Positions 7,954 to 16,917 of a DNA stretch of 64,000 bases are shown piece by piece. The notes beneath the pieces were generated by a model. It did no database searches. It was not told the DNA's origin and worked only from the letters and a program-made list of their open reading frames with translations. Within the stretch, counting starts at the first letter, position 1. The number at the start of each line of letters is the position of its first letter. Source of the stretch: Muricoccus harenae (lineage in GTDB: Bacteria; Pseudomonadota; Alphaproteobacteria; Acetobacterales; Acetobacteraceae); the NCBI RefSeq assembly GCF_009848505.1, contig NZ_WWDL01000003.1, forward strand, positions 62,001 through 126,000. The letters are read 5' to 3'. Made by a program: the position numbers and the translations under genes.

Positions 7954-10900
7954 TCAGAGCAGGTCGATGCTGGAGACTGTGTAGTGGGAGAGATCAGGGA
8001 GCGGCTGGAGCTCGCCGATGGCCATGGCCATGTCCCGGTAGGAGACCGCGCCGCTCACCAGCAGCGCCGTCGAATGCGCCAGTTCTGCGGGTGATGCGTC
8101 CCGTTCAAAGGCGGCACGATAATGGCCGGCGGTCCAGGCTTCTTCGCTGAAGCCGGCGTAGAGCGCCTCGTGCATCTCGGTGTTCATCAACGTCTCATAG
8201 AGAAGAGCGAGCGCGCCGGGCTGCGTCACCGCGGATTTCCAGATCAGCAGGCTCGCGGCATCCGGCGTGGTGTCGAGCATGGCGTCATAGGCGCGGACCA
8301 CGGCGGCCGCAGCAAGGTCGGGAACCCAGACGCCGGTCGGGCGGCTGGCTTCGAAGGCCGTGACGGATTCCGGGACCTGGGCGAGGCAACTGGCGATATA
8401 GCCCAGCCCGAAGCCGTGGGGCATGATCGCCGTCAGATAGGCCAGGGCCTCGGGTGCCGGAGCCTGGCCAATCAGGCTTGTGTAGACGGCGCTCACTTGC
8501 GCCGCCGGTGCCAGGCCCGCCAGCCGGGCCTGCGCCTCCGACGTGGAGAGGAACATCTCGGCCATGGCTTCCAGCGGGATGCCGCTGTTGAGCATGCTGA
8601 CAAAGGTCGCGACATGCCATCCCCCGGGGCTGAAGCCGATTGTCGCCTCATAGAGGCGGGTCAGGACAGAGGCGGGGGATGCGCCATCCAGTTCCAGGCG
8701 GCCATCAGCCAGGGTGAGGCTTTCCACCGGCCTCATCCGGACGGTCGAACCATCGAGCCAGTGGAGGACCATCCCGTCCGGCGCCACATCGATCCGCGCG
8801 AGCTCCGCAGCCGAGCGGGTCGTTACGGCCTGACCGCCCGCCGAGACCGCCGTTTCGGCCAGGGATTGCCCCGGGCGCAGGATCTGGCCCGCAGGCTGGG
8901 TTGATGCATAGGTGGTGGCCTGCGCGTGGCCTGCCCCGTTGGGGCCCTGGCCGATTTCCGCCTGCGCCTCGCCGAGCGAGTGCATGATTTCGATCCGGGA
9001 CGCCCTGCCCTGGTCCAGCAACTGCGTACTCCAGCTGAGTTCGGCCGTGGTTGCCGGGCGCTCCAGCGCATGCCGGTAAGCGCTCGCCACGAATTCGGCA
9101 TTGGACTGTCCGCCGTGCCGGGCCTGGAAGAGGTCGGTGGCGGCGAGGTAGTGGTAGATTCCGCCCAGGGTCACCGCGCCGATGTCGAGCAGCAGGGACC
9201 AGCGCGCCAGCGCCGCAGCGTCGGGTGCCGAGTCGAGCACGGCGTCATAGGCGCGCACGATGCTGCGCTGGGTCAGGTTCATCATCCAGACGCCCGAGGG
9301 GTTCTGCTGGTCGCTGAAGGCCGCGGCTTCCGGCGTGTCGATCAGCATGGCGGCAAGCTCCGCAAGGGAGGCTCCGCTATTGGCGGCCCCGGTGAGCCAG
9401 TCCAGCGCTCCTTGCGGAGGCGAATAGCCGATGACGGATTTATAAATCAGCTGGATTTGCTGCTGCAGGGACAAGCCGCTGGCACGCGAGGCCCAGGTTT
9501 TCATGTCCAGCAGCGAGGCGGTCACGGCGAGCATTGGCACGCCCTGCTCCAGTAGCGTTGCCGTATGAGCCACCGACTCGTCGGCGGGGTTGGCGCCCTG
9601 GAGCGCCTGATAGGCGCGCAGCGCCCGTGCGGCGGCGGAGGCACCTCCGAACATGAGCTGGCCATCCGGGAAGGCGATGGTCGTCGCACCGCTGAGCAGC
9701 GCGCTGCTGCCGTCGTGCCAGGTGACGAGAAGCCCGTTCGCCGTGAAGCCAATGCTTGCCAGTTCGGCGGAGGAGCGCGTGAAGACGGCATCGCCAGTAA
9801 CGGACATGGCGCCCCAGCTATCCTTCATGCCAGGCATCAGGACGGGCGGCGCATGCGGCGGCTGGGAGGGCGGCGAGCTCGGTGGGCTCACCTGGCCGTC
9901 CAGGACCACGACCGGAAGGGACGACACGAAGAGGCCGTTATAGGCCGGATCAGCACTGCTCAGCGTGAAGGAGATGGCGGCGAGATCGGTTCCTTCCAAA
10001 ACGCCGTCATCCACGGCGGTGACGATGATGGCCCGGGCGGAGTTCCAGTCCTCTACCGTGAAGACAATGCTGCGAGACGGTGCAGCACCGCTGCCGCCGA
10101 GGGACAGGAGGAGGTCGGCCCCGCCAGACAGGGTCAGGGTGACAGATGCCTCCGGGCGGCGCGCCAGCGCGACGGTCAGGCTGTCGCCCGCGCCGCCTTC
10201 GGCGACGGAGGTGGAGCCGCCCGTCTGCACCAGGGCGAGGCCGGGTGGTGGGCTGGGAGGCGGCGGCGGGGGTGGCGGCGTGTCGTTGTCATGGACAGCG
10301 ACGTTCAAGCCGACGCCGGTCAGTGAGGCGAAAGCCGGGTCGGCGCTGGTGACGGTGAAGGTGATCCGCGCGATCTCCGTTCCCTCGGCCAGGGCATCAT
10401 CCAAGGCTGCCACGATGACGCTGCGCGCAGTGTTCCAATCCTGCGGCTGGATCGTGAAGGTGAGGGTCTTGCCGAAGCTGGCGCCGACGATGCCGCCGCG
10501 GGCGAGGAGCAGGTCTGTGCCTGCGCTCAGGGTGATGGTGACGGCGGCCGTGGGCATGCGGGACAGGCTGAAGGTGAAGCCTTCATTCGCGCCGCCCTCC
10601 GCCACGGCGGTTGTGCTTCCGGTGTGGGTGATGACGACCTGCGCCGCGGGCGGGGGGGGAGGCGGCGTGGATGCAGGCGGCGACGCCGGGGGGGATTCCG
10701 GGGGGGATTCCGGGGGTGATTCGGGCGGCGAAGGCGGAGGAGGAGGTGGCGGCGATTCTGGCGGCGATTCTGGCGGCGACGCCGGGGGCGAGGCGGGTGG
10801 CGAAGCTGGTGGGGAAGCGGGCGGCCCGTCTTCGTCCGTCGCGTTCACCACGGTGACGCCGATGGTGAAGGCGGCCTCGTTCAGGCCGTCGGAGACGGCG

Positions 10901-11448
10901 ATCATCACTTCGCGCACCGTGCCGCCCTGCCGCAGCAGGTCCACGCCCTCTCGCAGCTTCAGCGTGGTGCCGACGATTTCGAATTCGGCGGAATCCGGCC
11001 AGAGAACGCGGTACTCGAGATTGCCCTGCGGGCTGTCGGGATCTTCGGCGAGCAGGCTGCCGACGGCACCGCCGATATCCGTCTCGAGCACCGCGCCGCC
11101 GGTGGAGAAGCGAAGGCCCGAGGGGGCGGTGTCGTCCAGGCCGCGAAGGGTGACGGACCAGTCGCCCTCCACCGTCTGCCATGTGCCGCCCGAGAGGACG
11201 GTCAGGTCGAAGGAGAGGACAGGATCCGCGCCGGGCGCATAGGCCTCACGGTCCAGCGCCCCCATGGGAGTGATGAGGATCTTGCCCGATGAATCGAGCC
11301 GTGCCTGGAACAGGCCGGCAGCCGAGCCGGTTAGGCCGACATCGGTGACTCCGGCGGCGCCGGACAGGGAGAGAGTGGCGGACCAGTCGCTGGCCCGCCC
11401 ATTCTCCAGGATGGTAGCGGGCATCGTGCCCGCGGCCATGATGGCCAT
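7954..11448 (-). CDS. Large multidomain protein with Calx-beta-like modules, Pro-rich linkers and a duplicated DUF4214-like region
   Basis: A 1164-residue protein, probably exported. Residues 106-206 look like a cadherin/Ig-type module. Residues 209-263 are a linker built from PPAS/PPES units. Two Calx-beta-like modules (about 265-386 and 399-512) share AVAEGG...DWN.AR..IV.A.DD..LEGT, and are separated by a second Pro-rich stretch. From about 550 to the end there is a duplicated helical unit (TRSSAELASIGF versus TRSAAELARIDV; LIYKSVIGYSP versus RLYEATIGFSP) resembling DUF4214. There is no Sec signal. The C-terminus ends SIDLL, which would fit type I secretion, but no secretion genes are nearby. 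The domain calls are by eye. Confidence 0.8.
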   Translation of the reverse strand: MAIMAAGTMPATILENGRASDWSATLSLSGAAGVTDVGLTGSAAGLFQARLDSSGKILITPMGALDREAYAPGADPVLSFDLTVLSGGTWQTVEGDWSVTLRGLDDTAPSGLRFSTGGAVLETDIGGAVGSLLAEDPDSPQGNLEYRVLWPDSAEFEIVGTTLKLREGVDLLRQGGTVREVMIAVSDGLNEAAFTIGVTVVNATDEDGPPASPPASPPASPPASPPESPPESPPPPPPPSPPESPPESPPESPPASPPASTPPPPPPAAQVVITHTGSTTAVAEGGANEGFTFSLSRMPTAAVTITLSAGTDLLLARGGIVGASFGKTLTFTIQPQDWNTARSVIVAALDDALAEGTEIARITFTVTSADPAFASLTGVGLNVAVHDNDTPPPPPPPPSPPPGLALVQTGGSTSVAEGGAGDSLTVALARRPEASVTLTLSGGADLLLSLGGSGAAPSRSIVFTVEDWNSARAIIVTAVDDGVLEGTDLAAISFTLSSADPAYNGLFVSSLPVVVLDGQVSPPSSPPSQPPHAPPVLMPGMKDSWGAMSVTGDAVFTRSSAELASIGFTANGLLVTWHDGSSALLSGATTIAFPDGQLMFGGASAAARALRAYQALQGANPADESVAHTATLLEQGVPMLAVTASLLDMKTWASRASGLSLQQQIQLIYKSVIGYSPPQGALDWLTGAANSGASLAELAAMLIDTPEAAAFSDQQNPSGVWMMNLTQRSIVRAYDAVLDSAPDAAALARWSLLLDIGAVTLGGIYHYLAATDLFQARHGGQSNAEFVASAYRHALERPATTAELSWSTQLLDQGRASRIEIMHSLGEAQAEIGQGPNGAGHAQATTYASTQPAGQILRPGQSLAETAVSAGGQAVTTRSAAELARIDVAPDGMVLHWLDGSTVRMRPVESLTLADGRLELDGASPASVLTRLYEATIGFSPGGWHVATFVSMLNSGIPLEAMAEMFLSTSEAQARLAGLAPAAQVSAVYTSLIGQAPAPEALAYLTAIMPHGFGLGYIASCLAQVPESVTAFEASRPTGVWVPDLAAAAVVRAYDAMLDTTPDAASLLIWKSAVTQPGALALLYETLMNTEMHEALYAGFSEEAWTAGHYRAAFERDASPAELAHSTALLVSGAVSYRDMAMAIGELQPLPDLSHYTVSSIDLL
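10660..10824 (-). repeat. Tandem repeats encoding the (PPxS)n linker
   Basis: Degenerate 12-bp units read on the minus strand as PPAS or PPES, about 13 copies with a poly-Pro interruption. They lie in frame inside the large repeat protein and form an extended spacer between the first module and the Calx-beta-like modules. Copy number may vary between strains by slippage (inference). Confidence 0.8.
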
Positions 11449-11527
11449 CGGTGGTTCCGCTCACGTCGTTTTGACGAGGACGGAAGGTCCACGGAGGGGT
11501 GAAGGCCGGCTTAACGCGCCGGCAGGG

Positions 11528-11543
11528 CGCCCCTTTCGGGGCG
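11528..11543 (-). terminator. Short stem-loop after the 120-residue hypothetical gene
   Basis: CGCCCC-TTTC-GGGGCG forms a perfect 6-bp stem directly downstream of the minus-strand stop at 11552 and upstream of the next minus-strand start. It is short and lacks a clean T-tract, so the call is tentative. Confidence 0.35.
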
Positions 11544-11551
11544 GCGCTGAA

Positions 11552-11914
11552 TCAGGCGGCGGCGGCGCCCGGAAGCTGGGCGTCCATTGCGGCGCGCATG
11601 GCGCGAGCCCAGCGCGGGGCGGCGCCGAGCAGGCCGTCGAGCACGCGGATCGGCAGCATCTCGGCGAATTCCAGCGCGGTCAGCGCGCGGGGATCCCAGG
11701 AGGCTGCGAGGGTGTCGACGAAATGCTCGCCGGTGTGGTGGCGCTGGACGCGGTCCTCGTTGACCAGCATGCGGATGCGGCGCGCGGCGGTGATGATCCG
11801 CGCGGCGGCTTCGTGGCGCAGGCGTTCGGCGAGGTTGTCGTTCGCGATCTCTGCCAGGACCGCGAGCGCGGGATCCTGCTGTCTCATGTGCTCCGGTCCC
11901 GTCTGGTCGGGCAT
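11552..11914 (-). CDS. Conserved-looking hypothetical protein, 120 residues
   Basis: I do not recognise it. It is a predicted soluble, largely helical protein beginning MPDQTGPEHMRQQDPALAVLAEIANDN, rich in Ala, Arg and Leu, with no signal peptide or membrane segment. The ATG at 11914 follows a purine-rich GGAAGGAAAG, which supports this strand over the open plus-strand frames overlapping it. It is flanked by the large repeat protein (same strand) and the divergent SCO1-like gene 132 bases away. No function can be assigned from context. Confidence 0.6.
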   Translation of the reverse strand: MPDQTGPEHMRQQDPALAVLAEIANDNLAERLRHEAAARIITAARRIRMLVNEDRVQRHHTGEHFVDTLAASWDPRALTALEFAEMLPIRVLDGLLGAAPRWARAMRAAMDAQLPGAAAA

Positions 11915-12046
11915 CGGCTTTCCTTCCTTCTGTGGCCTGGCTTTCCGGCGGTGGGCGGGGATTTCCGGCTGGCGGATGCGGAACGACAGGGTTGCAAACG
12001 CGTCTACCCCGTCCCCCGTTGCAGTTGATGCGCTATATGGCGAGCC

Positions 12047-12700
12047 ATGACCCGCGCCATCCGCATCGCCGTGCTTGTCCTCATCCTTGCCCTCGGGGCT
12101 GTATGGGGAGCGGCCTTCTTGGCCCGTCGCCCTGGCGAGGGGGTGGGGGCATCCTTCGCGCGGCTGCTGGGCAATGCGCCGGCGCCCAGTGCGGGCGGAG
12201 TGGCGACGGGGATGGGGGTCGCGATCGGCGGGCCGTTCACCCTGGTGGACCAGGATGGGCGGACGGTGACGCAGGACGACCTACGCGGAAAGCTGGCGCT
12301 GGTGTTCTTCGGCTTCACCTTCTGCCCGGATGTCTGCCCGACGGAACTTCAGGCGATCGGCCAGGCGATGGACCTGTTGGGACCGCAGGCGGCGCAGGTG
12401 CGGCCGGTCTTCATCACCGTGGACCCGGCGCGGGACACGCCAGCGAAGATGAAGGAGTATGTGGGGCTGTTCCATCCCTCCATCACCGGGCTGACGGGAA
12501 CGCCGGAGCAGGTGTCAGCCGCCGCGCGGGCCTGGCGGGTCTACTACAACAAGGTGACCCCGCCCGGTTCCTCGGACTACCTGATGGACCACTCGTCCTA
12601 CACCTACCTGATGGGACGCGACGGGTCGCTGCGGGCCTTGTTCCGGCCGGGGATCACGCCGGAGGAGATGGTGACGGCGATTCGGGCAAATCTGGGCTAG
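12047..12700 (+). CDS. SCO1/SenC family copper-binding protein
   Basis: A membrane-anchored thioredoxin-fold protein of 217 residues that delivers copper to, or reduces thiols of, the CuA site of cytochrome c oxidase. An N-terminal membrane anchor spans about residues 5-25. The CPDVCP motif places copper-ligand cysteines at 93 and 97, and the third ligand is His182 in MDHSSYTYL, so the full site is present. Length matches the family. No oxidase genes are in the window, so it acts here as a stand-alone assembly factor. Confidence 0.93.
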   Translation: MTRAIRIAVLVLILALGAVWGAAFLARRPGEGVGASFARLLGNAPAPSAGGVATGMGVAIGGPFTLVDQDGRTVTQDDLRGKLALVFFGFTFCPDVCPTELQAIGQAMDLLGPQAAQVRPVFITVDPARDTPAKMKEYVGLFHPSITGLTGTPEQVSAAARAWRVYYNKVTPPGSSDYLMDHSSYTYLMGRDGSLRALFRPGITPEEMVTAIRANLG

Positions 12701-12743
12701 CGGCGCGAGTCCCCTTCCGGACGCGGCTCGTCTGAAGGCGGGG

Positions 12744-12770
12744 GCGGGATCGCGGTATGCGCGATCCCGC
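12744..12770. terminator. Bidirectional stem-loop between SCO1-like gene and lipoprotein gene
   Basis: GCGGGATCGC and GCGATCCCGC form a perfect 10-bp stem with a 7-base loop, between convergent gene ends at 12700 and 12817. There is no T-tract. Confidence 0.5.
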
Positions 12771-12816
12771 TGCTGCGCCTGCGGCCGGGCTCGGTGCCCG
12801 CGGCCGGTGCGGCCGG

Positions 12817-13158
12817 CTATCGCGCCGTGCCGCCGAGGGTGCCGGCGGTGCCGGACGGAGTCGGGGTTGTCGGGGCGCCGCCACGGCCATCCAGCCGCAT
12901 GCCGGTCGAGCCGCCGGTGGTGACGGTGCCCTGGGTGGTGGGGGTCATCGGGGCGCCGACGCGGTCCCGCTCAAAGACGCCCGGCGTGCTGCCCGTGGTC
13001 ACGGCGCCCGAACCGGCGCTCGGCAGCGGTGCGCCGCGATCGCGCTCGGACCGGAGGCCCGGCGCGGGATCCGGCGTGCGGTCAGGGGTGCAGGCGGGGA
13101 GCAGACCAAGGCTGGTGACCAGAAGAGCGCCGAACAGTACCGGGCGAGCCGTCATCAT
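12817..13158 (-). CDS. Small lipoprotein, Gly/Thr/Pro-rich
   Basis: A protein of 113 residues. The N-terminal MMTARPVLFGALLVTSLGLLPAC is a lipoprotein signal with an LPAC lipobox, so Cys at about position 23 should be lipidated and the protein anchored to a membrane. The remainder is low-complexity, with repeated TTG.ST and GAP.TP-like phrases and several RDR motifs, probably disordered. The ATG at 13158 has AGAGGA nine bases upstream and starts the signal; longer in-frame starts add a non-signal extension. I do not recognise a family. Confidence 0.65.
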   Translation of the reverse strand: MMTARPVLFGALLVTSLGLLPACTPDRTPDPAPGLRSERDRGAPLPSAGSGAVTTGSTPGVFERDRVGAPMTPTTQGTVTTGGSTGMRLDGRGGAPTTPTPSGTAGTLGGTAR

Positions 13159-13336
13159 CTGAACATGTCCTCTCATTGGGCGGCCGCACGACGCGGCAGC
13201 CTGGCGACTAGACACAACATACCAGCGCCGGTAACATTAAGTCTTGTTAATATTCCAAACCGGTCATTTGCGGGGTTCCTTCTAAGCGGCCCAGCCCCGC
13301 GCGCGACACTGTTGCACGGACGGGGGCGAATGCGGC

Positions 13337-14611
13337 ATGGCACGCGCCATGCCCGACGCCCTCCCCTCCCCCGCCCCCATCTCGCTGGCCAAGGACAAGA
13401 TCCGAATCCTGCTGTTGGAAGGCATTTCCGACAGCGCGGTCGCGACCTTGCAGGCCGCCGGCTACACCAACATCCGCCGCGAGAAGAAGGCGCTGGACGA
13501 GGCGACGCTGAAGGAGGCTATCAAAGGCATCCACATGCTCGGCATCCGTTCCCGCACGCGGGTGACGGAGGCGGTGCTGGACGAGGCCGACCGGCTGATG
13601 GCGATCGGCTGCTTCTGCATCGGCACCGACCAGGTGGACCTGGCCGCAGCGCGGAGGCGCGGCATTCCCGTTTTCAACGCACCCTTCTCCAACACGCGGT
13701 CGGTGGCCGAGCTGGTGATGGGGGAGATCGTGATGCTGTTGCGCGGCATTCCCGGGCGCTCCAACAGCGCGCATGTCGGCGTGTGGGACAAATCCGCGGC
13801 GGATAGCCGCGAAGTGCGCGGCAAGACGCTGGGCATTGTCGGCTACGGCAATATCGGCGCGCAGATCTCGGTGCTCGCCGAGGCCTTCGGCATGCGCGTG
13901 ATCTATTATGACACCATCCCGAAGCTGCCGCATGGCAACGCCCTGTCGATGCCGTCCCTGCGGGCGCTGCTGGAAAGCGCCGATGTGGTGACGCTGCACA
14001 TCCCGGAGACCCCGGCGACGCATGGGCTGATCGGGGCGGATGAGATCGCGTTGATGAAGCCGGGCGCGATCCTGATCAACAACGCCCGCGGCGGCGTGCT
14101 GGACCTGGATGCGCTGAAGGCGGCGATGGAATCCGGCCATCTCAGCGGGGCGGCGGTGGATGTGTTCCCCGAGGAGCCGGAGAAGAACACGGATCCCTTC
14201 ACCTCCCCGCTGCAGGGGCTGCGGAACGTGATCCTGACGCCGCATATCGGTGGCAGCACGGCGGAGGCGCAGCTCCGTATCGGCGAGGAGACGGGGCGCA
14301 AGCTGTCCGACTATTCCGATACGGGTGCGACACTGGGCGCGGTGAACTTCCCCGAGGCGGTGCTGCCGGCGCGGGCGCGTGGCGCGCGCTTCCTGCATGT
14401 GCATGGCAACAATCCGGGCACGCTGTCGGCGATCAACGAGGTGTTCACGCGCTATGGCGCGAACATCGCGGGGCAGTACCTGCAGACGGATGCGGAGATC
14501 GGCTACGTCGTGGTCGATGCCGAAGGGCTGCGGGACGCGCAGGCGGTGCTGGAGGAGCTGCGGAAACTGCCCGGCACGGTGCGGGCGCGGCTGCTTTACG
14601 AGCGGGGCTGA
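13337..14611 (+). CDS. serA: D-3-phosphoglycerate dehydrogenase
   Basis: First enzyme of serine synthesis, oxidising 3-phosphoglycerate with NAD+. The 424 residues match the ACT-containing E. coli type: substrate domain from KDKIRILLLEG, NAD-binding GIVGYGNIGAQ near residue 170, NNARGGVLD with the catalytic Arg region, DVFPEEPE, and the catalytic histidine in TPHIGGST. A C-terminal ACT domain (from about 350, HVHGNNPGTLSAINEVF) normally gives serine feedback inhibition. The upstream region 13216-13336 contains an AT-rich island unusual for this genome, likely the promoter. An alternative ATG lies 4 codons in. Confidence 0.95.
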   Translation: MARAMPDALPSPAPISLAKDKIRILLLEGISDSAVATLQAAGYTNIRREKKALDEATLKEAIKGIHMLGIRSRTRVTEAVLDEADRLMAIGCFCIGTDQVDLAAARRRGIPVFNAPFSNTRSVAELVMGEIVMLLRGIPGRSNSAHVGVWDKSAADSREVRGKTLGIVGYGNIGAQISVLAEAFGMRVIYYDTIPKLPHGNALSMPSLRALLESADVVTLHIPETPATHGLIGADEIALMKPGAILINNARGGVLDLDALKAAMESGHLSGAAVDVFPEEPEKNTDPFTSPLQGLRNVILTPHIGGSTAEAQLRIGEETGRKLSDYSDTGATLGAVNFPEAVLPARARGARFLHVHGNNPGTLSAINEVFTRYGANIAGQYLQTDAEIGYVVVDAEGLRDAQAVLEELRKLPGTVRARLLYERG

Positions 14612-14639
14612 GCGGCGCCCGCACCGCAGGATGCTTCAT

Positions 14640-14665
14640 GGCGGCCGGGACGACGCCCGGCCGCC
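14640..14665. terminator. Bidirectional stem-loop between serA and a TctC gene
   Basis: GGCGGCCGGG and CCCGGCCGCC pair perfectly over 10 bp with a 6-base loop, between the convergent stops at 14611 and 14681. There is no T-tract. Confidence 0.55.
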
Positions 14666-14680
14666 ACGGAACGAAGGCAA

Positions 14681-15661
14681 TTAGCCGGCGCGCAGGTTGA
14701 GGCGGCGGATCATCGCGCCGTCTTCCTCGTACTGCTTGCGGGCGGCGACGGTGTAGTCGGCGCTGTTGAGATAGGCCGGCGTCATGTCGAAGCGGTTCAG
14801 CAGCGCGACATGCGCCGGGTCCTCCAGCGCCTCCTTCAGCACACGCTCGAGCACGCTCACCACAGCAGGCTCCATGCCGGCCGGGCCGCCGACGCCGTAG
14901 GGTGAGGTGGAGACGATGTCGATGCCTAGATCCTTCAGCGTCGGCACGTCGGGGAAGCTCTTCGCACGCTCGGCGCCCCAGGTGCAGAGCAGGCGGAACT
15001 TGCCGTCCTTCACCAGCTCACCCCAGGCGCTGGTCTCGGCGCAGACCATGGTGTCGCCGGCGAGCAGGGACTGCATGTTCTCCGATGCGCCGCGGAAGGG
15101 CACATGGGTGAGCTCGATGCCCTCCTTTGCCGCGATCTGCTCCATCGTGATGTGCAGCGAGGTGCCGGCGCCGGGCGTGCCATAGGTGACCTTGCCGGGA
15201 TTGGCCTTGGCATAGGCCAGCAGTCCCTTGAGGTCCTTCCAGGGGGCGTCGGCGCGTACGGCCGTGCCGAAGAGATAGCCGGTGATCTGCGCGATATAGG
15301 TGAAGTCCTTCATCGGGTCGAAGGGCGGGCGCGCGACCATCTGCGGGTATCGGAAGACCGAGATCGGGATCTGGGAAAGGGTGTAGCCGTCAGGGCGCGT
15401 GCCGCCGGCCAGGGTTTGCGCGCCGAGGATGCCGCCGGCGCCGGAGCGGTTCTCGACCACCACGGGCTGGCCGAGGCGCTTGGACATGGCATCGGACAGG
15501 GCCCGCATCAGCACATCCGTGCCGCCGCCCGGGGACCAGGGCACGAGCATGCGGATGGGTTTGTCGGGGTAGCGGGACTGCGCGAGGGCGGGGCGGGCCA
15601 GCAGCGGCAGGCCGGCGGCCAGGCCGAGCGCAGCGCGGCGTGTGACGGGTGGGGTGGGCAT
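14681..15661 (-). CDS. Tripartite tricarboxylate transporter receptor (TctC/Bug family)
   Basis: Second orphan TctC receptor in the window, 326 residues. An RR-containing signal peptide (MPTPPVTRRAALGLAAG...PALAQS) may be Tat- or Sec-type. Mature hallmarks are YPDKPIRMLVPWSPGGGTDVLMRA and GQPVVVENRSGAGG. It lies downstream of the acyl-CoA operon on the same strand but behind two stem-loops, so co-transcription is uncertain. A role in bringing in the organic acid that the operon degrades is possible but not shown. Confidence 0.9.
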   Translation of the reverse strand: MPTPPVTRRAALGLAAGLPLLARPALAQSRYPDKPIRMLVPWSPGGGTDVLMRALSDAMSKRLGQPVVVENRSGAGGILGAQTLAGGTRPDGYTLSQIPISVFRYPQMVARPPFDPMKDFTYIAQITGYLFGTAVRADAPWKDLKGLLAYAKANPGKVTYGTPGAGTSLHITMEQIAAKEGIELTHVPFRGASENMQSLLAGDTMVCAETSAWGELVKDGKFRLLCTWGAERAKSFPDVPTLKDLGIDIVSTSPYGVGGPAGMEPAVVSVLERVLKEALEDPAHVALLNRFDMTPAYLNSADYTVAARKQYEEDGAMIRRLNLRAG

Positions 15662-15703
15662 GAACGCTTCTCCGGATGGCGGCCGTTCGGCCTGTTCTCG
15701 TGG

Positions 15704-15722
15704 TCGGGCCCATTGGGCCCGA
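15704..15722 (-). terminator. Stem-loop upstream of the TctC gene
   Basis: TCGGGCCC and GGGCCCGA pair perfectly with a 3-base loop. It lies in the same gap as the stronger stem at 15732-15759 and may be a second termination element or a leader structure of the TctC mRNA. Confidence 0.35.
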
Positions 15723-15731
15723 GGCCGATGG

Positions 15732-15759
15732 AGCCGCCCGGCGCGATGGCCGGGCGGCT
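15732..15759 (-). terminator. Strong stem-loop at the end of the acyl-CoA operon
   Basis: AGCCGCCCGGC and GCCGGGCGGCT form a perfect 11-bp stem with a 6-base loop immediately after the minus-strand stop at 15766. There is no T-tract. Confidence 0.55.
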
Positions 15760-15765
15760 GGATGA

Positions 15766-16905
15766 TCAGACCTCTTCGACCAGCCCGCCGGCTTCCATGA
15801 CGGCGCGCAGGTGATGGTCGGTGTCGCCGAACATCAGCTCGGCGGTGGTGAGGCGCTTGAAGTAGTGGCCGGCCTTGTATTCCCAGGTCATGGCGATGCC
15901 GCCATGAAGCTGCACCGCCTCCTGCCCGACGGAGCGGGCAGAGCGGTTCACCTGGGCCTTGGCGGCGGCGATGGCCGGGCGGCGCTCGGCGGCGTCGCTC
16001 TCCTCCGCCATCATGGCGGCGTACATGGCCATGGAGCGGGCCTGCTCCACCGCGACGAGCATGTCGGCGGCGCGGTGCTGCAAGGCCTGGAAGCTGCCGA
16101 TGGCGACGCCGAACTGCTGGCGGGTCTTGAGGTAGTCGACCGTCAGCCGGTGCAGCTCCTCCATTGCGCCGAGGCTGTCGGCGCAGAGGGCGGCGAGGGC
16201 CACGTCCACGACATGGGTAGCCAGCGGCAGGCCGCCATCCACTGCGCCGAGGACGCGGCCGGCGGGGACTCGCACATTGTCGAAGGAGATCTCGGCGACG
16301 CGCTGGCCGTCCTGCGACGGCATGCCGCGGCGGGAGACCCCCTCGGCATTGCCATCCACCAGGAAGAGGGTGATGCCCTTCTCGTCACGGCGCGCGCCGG
16401 AGGTGCGGGCGGTGACGACCAGGAGGTCCGCGGTGTCGCCGCCGAGGACGACGCCCTTCCGGCCATCCAGCACATAGGAGTCGCCGTCGCGCTTCGCGTT
16501 GGTGGTGACATCGTGCAGGTCGTAGCGGGACTGCTTCTCAAGCTGCGCGAATGCCATGGTGAGGGAGCCATCCACGATCTGCGGGATGAACTCCTGGCGC
16601 TGCGCCTCGCTGCCGCCGAGGCGGAGGAAGCCGCCTCCCAGCACCACGGTGGGGAGATAGGGCGCATTGATGAGGCCGCGGCCCAGCGCCTCCATGACGA
16701 TCATGGTTTCCACCGGACCGCCACCGATGCCGCCTTCCTCCTCGGAGAAGGGGATGGCGAGTAGGCCGAGCTCGGCGATGCTGCTCCACAGCGCCTTGTC
16801 GTCCGGCGCGGCGCCATGCGCGCCGGGGTCACGCGCATTGTCCGCCACGAAGCGGTCGATGCTTTCCTTGAGGAGCCGCTGCTCCTCGGTCAGGTCGAAA
16901 TCCAC
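15766..16905 (-). CDS. Acyl-CoA dehydrogenase family protein, second subunit-like
   Basis: A 379-residue acyl-CoA dehydrogenase-fold protein ([20 protein letters not shown]), last gene of the ligase-thiolase-dehydrogenase operon. The C-terminal region keeps the family pattern ([22 protein letters not shown]), but the position of the usual Y-E-G-T catalytic Glu reads [10 protein letters not shown], without a Glu. Paired genes of this kind in actinobacterial sterol catabolism make heterotetrameric enzymes in which the two subunits share one active site; its partner would be the upstream gene, 12 bases away. The substrate is unknown. Confidence 0.88.
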   Translation of the reverse strand: MDFDLTEEQRLLKESIDRFVADNARDPGAHGAAPDDKALWSSIAELGLLAIPFSEEEGGIGGGPVETMIVMEALGRGLINAPYLPTVVLGGGFLRLGGSEAQRQEFIPQIVDGSLTMAFAQLEKQSRYDLHDVTTNAKRDGDSYVLDGRKGVVLGGDTADLLVVTARTSGARRDEKGITLFLVDGNAEGVSRRGMPSQDGQRVAEISFDNVRVPAGRVLGAVDGGLPLATHVVDVALAALCADSLGAMEELHRLTVDYLKTRQQFGVAIGSFQALQHRAADMLVAVEQARSMAMYAAMMAEESDAAERRPAIAAAKAQVNRSARSVGQEAVQLHGGIAMTWEYKAGHYFKRLTTAELMFGDTDHHLRAVMEAGGLVEEV

Positions 16906-16917
16906 GCTGCGTTCCCC

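Noticed and set aside
10660-10824. Possible CRISPR-like or non-coding tandem repeat
   Set aside because: Units are 12 bp, contiguous and in frame as PPAS/PPES; there are no spacers, so it is a coding linker repeat.
11264-12028. Plus-strand frames overlapping the 120-residue hypothetical
   Set aside because: The minus-strand reading has a good Shine-Dalgarno and protein-like composition; the plus frames have neither.
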